Origin: Owenia fusiformis
Lineage: Eukaryota > Annelida > Polychaeta > Sabellida > Oweniidae
Assembly (NCBI GenBank): GCA_903813345.2
Contig: CAIIXF020000004.1
Coordinates: 536,513 to 600,512 of the forward strand
Reading direction: 5' to 3'
DNA length: 64,000 nucleotides
Positions within the stretch are counted from its first letter, which is position 1, and each line of letters starts with the position of its first letter. Of this stretch, positions 59,701 to 64,000 are shown piece after piece. The position numbers were made by a program, and so were the translations under genes. The notes beneath the pieces are model-generated. The model was given only the letters and a program-made list of their open reading frames with translations. It searched no databases and was not told the origin of the DNA.

Positions 59701-61577
59701 GTGTCTCCTATTGTGCACATATGGACAGACACACAAGTATTTATGTTAATCTATTTTTGTACACCGTGTAGAATTTGGACGATGCACTAGGCTTGGGGAA
59801 GGGAATGTGACGACGTATAACGGCTATGTATACACCCCCAACGAGATCGACACAAATGAATTGACCTTCTACCCTGGAGGGACATTCCTTTCTTTTAGTA
59901 TAAGTGATATTGCCTTTGTTGATGCCGTTGCGGCAATTACAGTTACTCTTATGGAAGAGGAGTACACTCTAATGGCGAACGGGACACTTAATGTAAGAAA
60001 CCTCACGATTGTATTGCTATTAATTTGTATTTTCATTCTGAATTTAAGACAAAAGGCGGCAGGCAGTTTGATTTTGAAATTTGTAATTACAAAATGGAAA
60101 TCAAAATATTTTATAAGCTGTATAGTATATAAAGATATAAAAGAAAACATAATACTTAAAAAATTGAAAAATGAAAATTATTTTTGAACAAAAGAATTTT
60201 AAAAAATGAATTTAAATAAAAAAATAAAATTAAGAAAATGCATTTTTTTAAATTTACCCGGGATAATGTCAGTATCATCCCTGATATCATCCCTCTAATC
60301 CTGATATCATCCCTGATATCATCCTTGTCCTAAATATGTGATTTATCACTTGCTATTATATACCTGATATTGCTCTGCCCATGGTATAAGTATAGGTTAT
60401 TTACTGGTAGGGATTGAATATGGGTTTTATTCGGAGGGACAATATGATATTAACCGAAGGATGATATGATATTGACCGAGGAAGCGCAGCGCCAGAGTGT
60501 CAATATCATATTGCCCAAGGTCAATATCATATTTCCGAGGAATAAAACCCATATTCAATCCCGACCAGAAATAACCTATTTATTCCATAAAACATCCCTC
60601 TAAAATGTTACATTTGGATAATGCAAGCATTATATTAATAAATGCACATAGTTTGAAAAATAAAAATAAATTAATAAAATAACCGGGAAACCAAAAATAG
60701 GTTAATACGCTCCAATACGATTTTTCCCGGGGACAATACGATTTTTTCATGTAATACGCTCCAATACGATTTTTATCCCGGGGACAATACGATTTTTTCA
60801 CGTAATACGATTCAATACGATTTTTATTCCTTCATATTTCCCTTGGAAAACAGTAGTATTATGGAATAATATATTATATCATATTATATTACATTATATC
60901 ATGTCATATCAATAATATTGTGTTTTATTTAAGGAATAAAGACCGAGATTTCATGATTTATTGCACAATATATGACCGAAAATGTTATTTTGTTCATTGT
61001 TAAAAGGCCGAAATCGCGTAGCGATTGAAGTCTTTGGCAATGGCCAGGGTAAAAATTGAGGTCATATATTTGACATAAATCATAAAATCGAGGTCTTTGT
61101 TACGATTCGAATATGATAATAAACAGACAAGAAACACAACTTTTTGCATTTGCAAATTTTAGCGTCATACAAACTCCAAGATAGACCAGTAAAATCAATT
61201 GTTCTAGCTATTGTGACGTCTCGTATGGTATCATATTAGAATATATTATATTATATTATAAATAGAATCGGCGGCGAAAACACCCGCGACCCCCGCCGCG
61301 ACCTAATCCTACTTGAATTCGTTTTATCTAGGTAAATGGTAGGCCTGGTCCCCTCCCTTTGACCAAGACCTATAGAACACCCCAGTCACCTATCAACGGC
61401 AAAGTGGCAATTCAACAGGATGGACATACGCTAGTTCTGCAGTCAAGCATACACCAACTAACTGTGGAATTTTCCACTGATGGGAGCGATGACGTCAGCG
61501 TGTCGTTGAGTGTATATTGGGAGACACTGGTGTCGGGGAAGTGTGGCAATTTTGATAGAACTACTAATCTAGATTAA
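56710..61577 (+). CDS. Locus D: secreted protein with EGF-like end and truncated vWD-like domain
   Basis: Exons 56710-57598, 59772-59992 and 61332-61577 join in phase to 451 residues. The signal sequence lies in residues 1-30; Met at 7 or 10 could also start. The linker is KGKGKGK then poly-Thr, unlike B and C. The core has SLSCELGNAVAKARSLPTDG, and the EGF-like end CKGCLDS to GYACQLEND. Exon 2 codes FGRCTRLGEGNVTTYNG; exon 3 ends GKCGNFDRTTNLD. Most diverged of the family. Intron 1 holds a large palindrome and a 34-bp array, intron 2 several MITEs. Confidence 0.85.
57599..58092. other. Locus D intron 1, left part
   Basis: Contains an imperfect inverted motif GGGATATCTGGCGATATTC / GATATCTAGCGATATCCC (57862-57938). 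Confidence 0.6.
58093..58365. repeat. Palindrome with ~122-bp arms and 29-bp loop
   Basis: Arms 58093-58214 and 58244-58365 are inverted copies with few or no mismatches by eye. Contains nested short hairpins such as AAGCCCGAAGGGC. Directly abuts the 34-bp array. Confidence 0.92.
58366..59642. repeat. 34-bp tandem array with CAG|GTGAGA in each unit
   Basis: About 37 units of CTGTCTTTATATCCAGGTGA plus GAAATACCCTAATA. Each unit contains a consensus-like plus-strand donor CAGGTGAGA, in the sense of locus D. No clear exon origin; the exon 1 end has GTGAGTTAGAATATAC, only loosely similar. Confidence 0.95.
60392..60579. mobile_element. 188-bp inverted-repeat element
   Basis: ATAGGTTATTTACTGG... 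pairs with the inverted ...CCAGAAATAACCTAT; the interior has inverted GATATTGACC motifs. Confidence 0.75.
60670..60835. repeat. Short tandem repeats around CCAATACGATTTTT
   Basis: Three to four degenerate units of about 55 bp with CCCGGGGACAATACGATTTT. Confidence 0.75.
60932..61107. mobile_element. About 175-bp inverted-repeat element
   Basis: AAAGACCGAGATTTCATGATT pairs with inverted AATCATAAAATCGAGGTCTT; AATATATGACC with GGTCATATATT. Confidence 0.7.
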
Positions 61578-61724
61578 ATGCAGCCGGATAATTCTATAAC
61601 TTAGCTTATAATTATATGACATACCTCAGATATATTCTATATAAATGCTGGTGTCTCTCAAGGCTCGTTTTGTTGCTTCGTTTAAAAATATTAAAATATT
61701 AAAATCTTCAGAATTAGGATTTGA

Positions 61725-61854
61725 TGCCTGGGTCACATTTGCTCTGACTCATCGAGTGGCGCCCTGATTTTGTTCAAAATTGTATTCAGTTTTGAACAAA
61801 ATAGTCAATCGGCCGGGCGCAGGCCAATGAATTGGAGCAAATGTAACTCAGGCA
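61725..61854. mobile_element. Palindromic MITE, same family as 22051
   Basis: TGCCTGGGTCACATTTGCTC pairs with inverted GAGCAAATGTAACTCAGGCA; inner TTTTGTTCAAAATTG present. Confidence 0.75.
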
Positions 61855-61957
61855 TTATGCAGCCAAAGTTTGATTAAAATGTTAACTCGTCCCTCATAAC
61901 AATGATGAAAGATCAGACGTTTCCTTTAGATTTGCTCGTAGATGTTATGTATTGAAT

Positions 61958-62220
61958 TTTATCCTATGCCAAGTAGAGTTTTAGGGAGATAAGTTGGTAA
62001 GATATATCCCGTATCCTGATTTGGGGGTTTCCATATCCAGAACCTCCATATCTCCCGCTTCGGTGCATATCTTCCCGCTTCAGTGCATATCTTCCCGCTT
62101 CCGGTAAGTAGTAGAAATGCAATAAAATGACTTTGCATATGAATGATATGTTTATTTTTACACCTTGTACTAATTGAAATGGCCATATGCCCCTGAAAAC
62201 TCTACTTGGTATAGGATAAA
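61958..62220. mobile_element. 263-bp MITE with 25-bp inverted ends
   Basis: TTTATCCTATGCCAAGTAGA pairs with inverted TCTACTTGGTATAGGATAAA. Inside are three TATCTTCCCGCTTC repeats. Confidence 0.8.
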
Positions 62221-62222
62221 GC

Positions 62223-62370
62223 AGTTATGTACGGGTCGGTTTGGATATTGGGTTCATCCCTCGTGAGATATGCACATCTACCTTCGGTCCCTACGGTCCC
62301 TCAGGTAGATATGCATATCTCCCTCTGGATAAACCCCATATCCAAAACCTCCCAGTACATAACCCTTATG
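62223..62370. mobile_element. Inverted-repeat MITE, related to the fragment at 51950
   Basis: Ends GTTATGTACGGGTCGG and CAGTACATAAC; inner AGATATGCACATCTACC pairs with GGTAGATATGCATATCT. Confidence 0.65.
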
Positions 62371-63026
62371 TATCGTATATTTGTTGCCTCATTTATATGA
62401 GAGAATACATTTTAGTATAAATATAATTTACTCGTACATATAAAATATAATATACAAGGATAAGATTTTAATTATGTGATAATAAGTTATCATTTTTAAG
62501 ATTCGAGTTCCTTTTGGGGCATAGGGCTACCTTCAAATAAAAATATTTAATTGGGATATATACATTTGTCGTTTTCAACCCCCTGCCTCATCGCATAGAT
62601 TTTTACAACGTAAAAGCATAGCAACACTATAAAAAGACAAATGAATCTATTTACTTTCAAACTATAAACCAAGACCTTGGTATAGCAATAAACGTTTGTG
62701 TTGATCTAGGTTGACATAATAGGATGTAATGTCTATATTTGGAAGGAAAGTAAGTACAAAATAACAACGAGAGGTCATAGTCCTTTCTAAACCTACCACC
62801 TTTTGCTATACAAGGCATTAACATTAATGTCACCACCTGTCATTTGTTACGACCGTCGAACACCGTCGGAGACTAGAACAATATGCCACCAGTTGTGGTG
62901 AAAAACACACTGGTTTTAAAATACATACATTGGTAGCGCAATAGGAAGGTATATTTGCTCAGAGTTATGAACTGTGTGAAAGTACTGGGTCGATAGAAAG
63001 ATGACAATGTTGTTTGTAGCACTAGT
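62371..63026. other. Intergenic, nothing recognised
   Basis: AT-rich, no supported gene. Confidence 0.5.
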
Positions 63027-63243
63027 TAGGCCTGGGTCACATTTGCTCCGATTCATCGGCCGGTGCCCGACCGCTTGGGTAGTTTTTTCAAAATTAAGGG
63101 TCAAATCTCAAATTAGAGGTCAGGTGTGAACTCCCGAGAACTTGTACATGATGTTAAGTTTGCTCAATTTGAGGCAAATTGAAATCAGTTTTCAACAAAA
63201 TACTGCAATCAGCCGGGTGCCGGCCGATGATGACCTAGGCATT
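63027..63243. mobile_element. MITE of the 22051 family with internal insertion
   Basis: CCTGGGTCACATTTGCTCCG at left, GATGACCTAGGCATTA at right, with a longer centre. Confidence 0.6.
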
Positions 63244-63289
63244 ACAACGTGGATGCGAAAGATGTAAGGATTTTGAAATCTCCTGAAAG

Positions 63290-63440
63290 CCCATGATGCC
63301 GTGGTCACATATGCTCTAATTTTCAGTGACGGTGCCCGGCCAATGAGTATTTTGTTCAAAATTGCATTCAAATTTGAACAAAATAATCGTCGCCCGGGCG
63401 CACCGGTGTTGAAGATCGAAGCGAATGTGACCAGGGCATA
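63290..63440. mobile_element. MITE of the 22051 family
   Basis: TGCCGTGGTCACATATGCTC pairs with inverted GAAGCGAATGTGACCAGGGCA; inner TTTTGTTCAAAATTG. Confidence 0.7.
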
Positions 63441-64000
63441 ATTAAAAGTGTACATAAATTACATTTAATGAGAGATTATGACGTTGCAGGGTCCTTTCTT
63501 GAAGGAATAATTCCACTAGGACTAGTGCGAAAATGTCCTTTTTATGTTTTGGCATAAAGTTTGGACGACGTCATTTAAAGACAAAGATCCACTTTCACGT
63601 GTACTATCTCTCACGGCAATGAGTACCAGTGCAAAGATCTTGTTCCGTGATAAAGAAAAGCTATCAAACATTGTCTGAAGAGCAAATCAGCTCTGCAATT
63701 CTGTATTTTTTTTGTAGTTTTACTGTGGCCACGTTTAGCAAAATCTGTTGGAGCGGAACAACTTTGATAATTAAAGTAGCTCAAAATCACGGGGAATTAA
63801 ACATCAGCTAGATTTTTTATATGCGATAGCACTGAACGAGTTGATCTGCGATTGTCTGTTTGAATGTAATCTTGACTACGCTGCCATCTATTTAAAGTCT
63901 GTGAAATTGATAAAACAATATTATACTTTTAACATTTTACAGTTCTCTTGGAACGTACTGCAAATCAAATGACTTTTTCGATCAATATCATGAAACATAT
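63441..64000. other. Right edge, nothing recognised
   Basis: Only chance ORFs (for example 60 codons at 63629). Confidence 0.5.

Noticed and set aside
62916-63455. Small minus-strand ORFs of 62 and 87 codons
   Set aside because: They overlap MITEs and intergenic DNA and show no family resemblance.

Overview
This is a stretch of a metazoan nuclear genome. Genes are split by GT-AG introns, intergenic DNA is AT-rich, and there are many minisatellites, MITEs, a LINE, a 5'-truncated retroposon with poly(A) tail and target duplication, and a Tc1/mariner element with TA target duplication. Nothing prokaryotic or viral is visible. Many tandem arrays here have repeat units that contain an exon-intron border. 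I recall such minisatellites being described in amphioxus (called mirages, at the Adh locus), so an amphioxus-like invertebrate deuterostome is my best guess. That is inference; other invertebrates are not excluded.

Region 1 (1-35,395, minus strand) is the 5' two thirds of a class VI P4-ATPase (phospholipid flippase, ATP11B-like). I assembled 18 coding exons with matching phases: 2,150 nt, 716 codons, from the initiator Met at 35,395 to just after the TGDK motif at 662. The C-terminal third lies beyond base 1. At least six of its exons carry a tandem array copied from their own border: 84 bp (exon 18, donor), 149 bp (exon 17, acceptor), 79 bp (exon 14, acceptor), about 125 bp (exon 13, acceptor), 61 bp (exon 8, acceptor) and 51 bp (exon 4, donor). 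The intron between exons 17 and 18 holds a complete opposite-strand gene for a four-TM CD20/MS4A-like protein (2,818-4,242). The 79-bp array is interrupted by a palindromic mariner derivative that itself carries an L1/Tx1-type LINE, and by a separate 839-bp TIR element.

Region 2 (35.4-42.4 kb) holds a CR1-like relic, the first copy of a 3.3-kb segmental duplication (36,470-39,775, with tRNA-like SINE relics and the last two exons of a secreted-protein gene, locus A) and a 61-bp array.

Region 3 (42.4-61.6 kb) is a cluster of a secreted EGF/vWD-like family that I cannot name: locus B (minus, complete), locus C (plus, complete, with a CR1/Jockey-like retroposon in intron 1) and locus D (plus, complete). 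All share the same three-exon plan: signal peptide, variable low-complexity linker, helical Cys-poor domain and EGF-like end, then two exons of a truncated vWD-like domain. B and C are head-to-head and share an inverted upstream block, so they arose by inverted duplication. A is a partial copy of the 3' half of B. Introns 1 of B and C carry arrays of the EGF exon end with its donor site. Intron 1 of D has a 122-bp-arm palindrome beside a 34-bp array.

Region 4 (61.6-64 kb) has MITEs and no gene that I can support.
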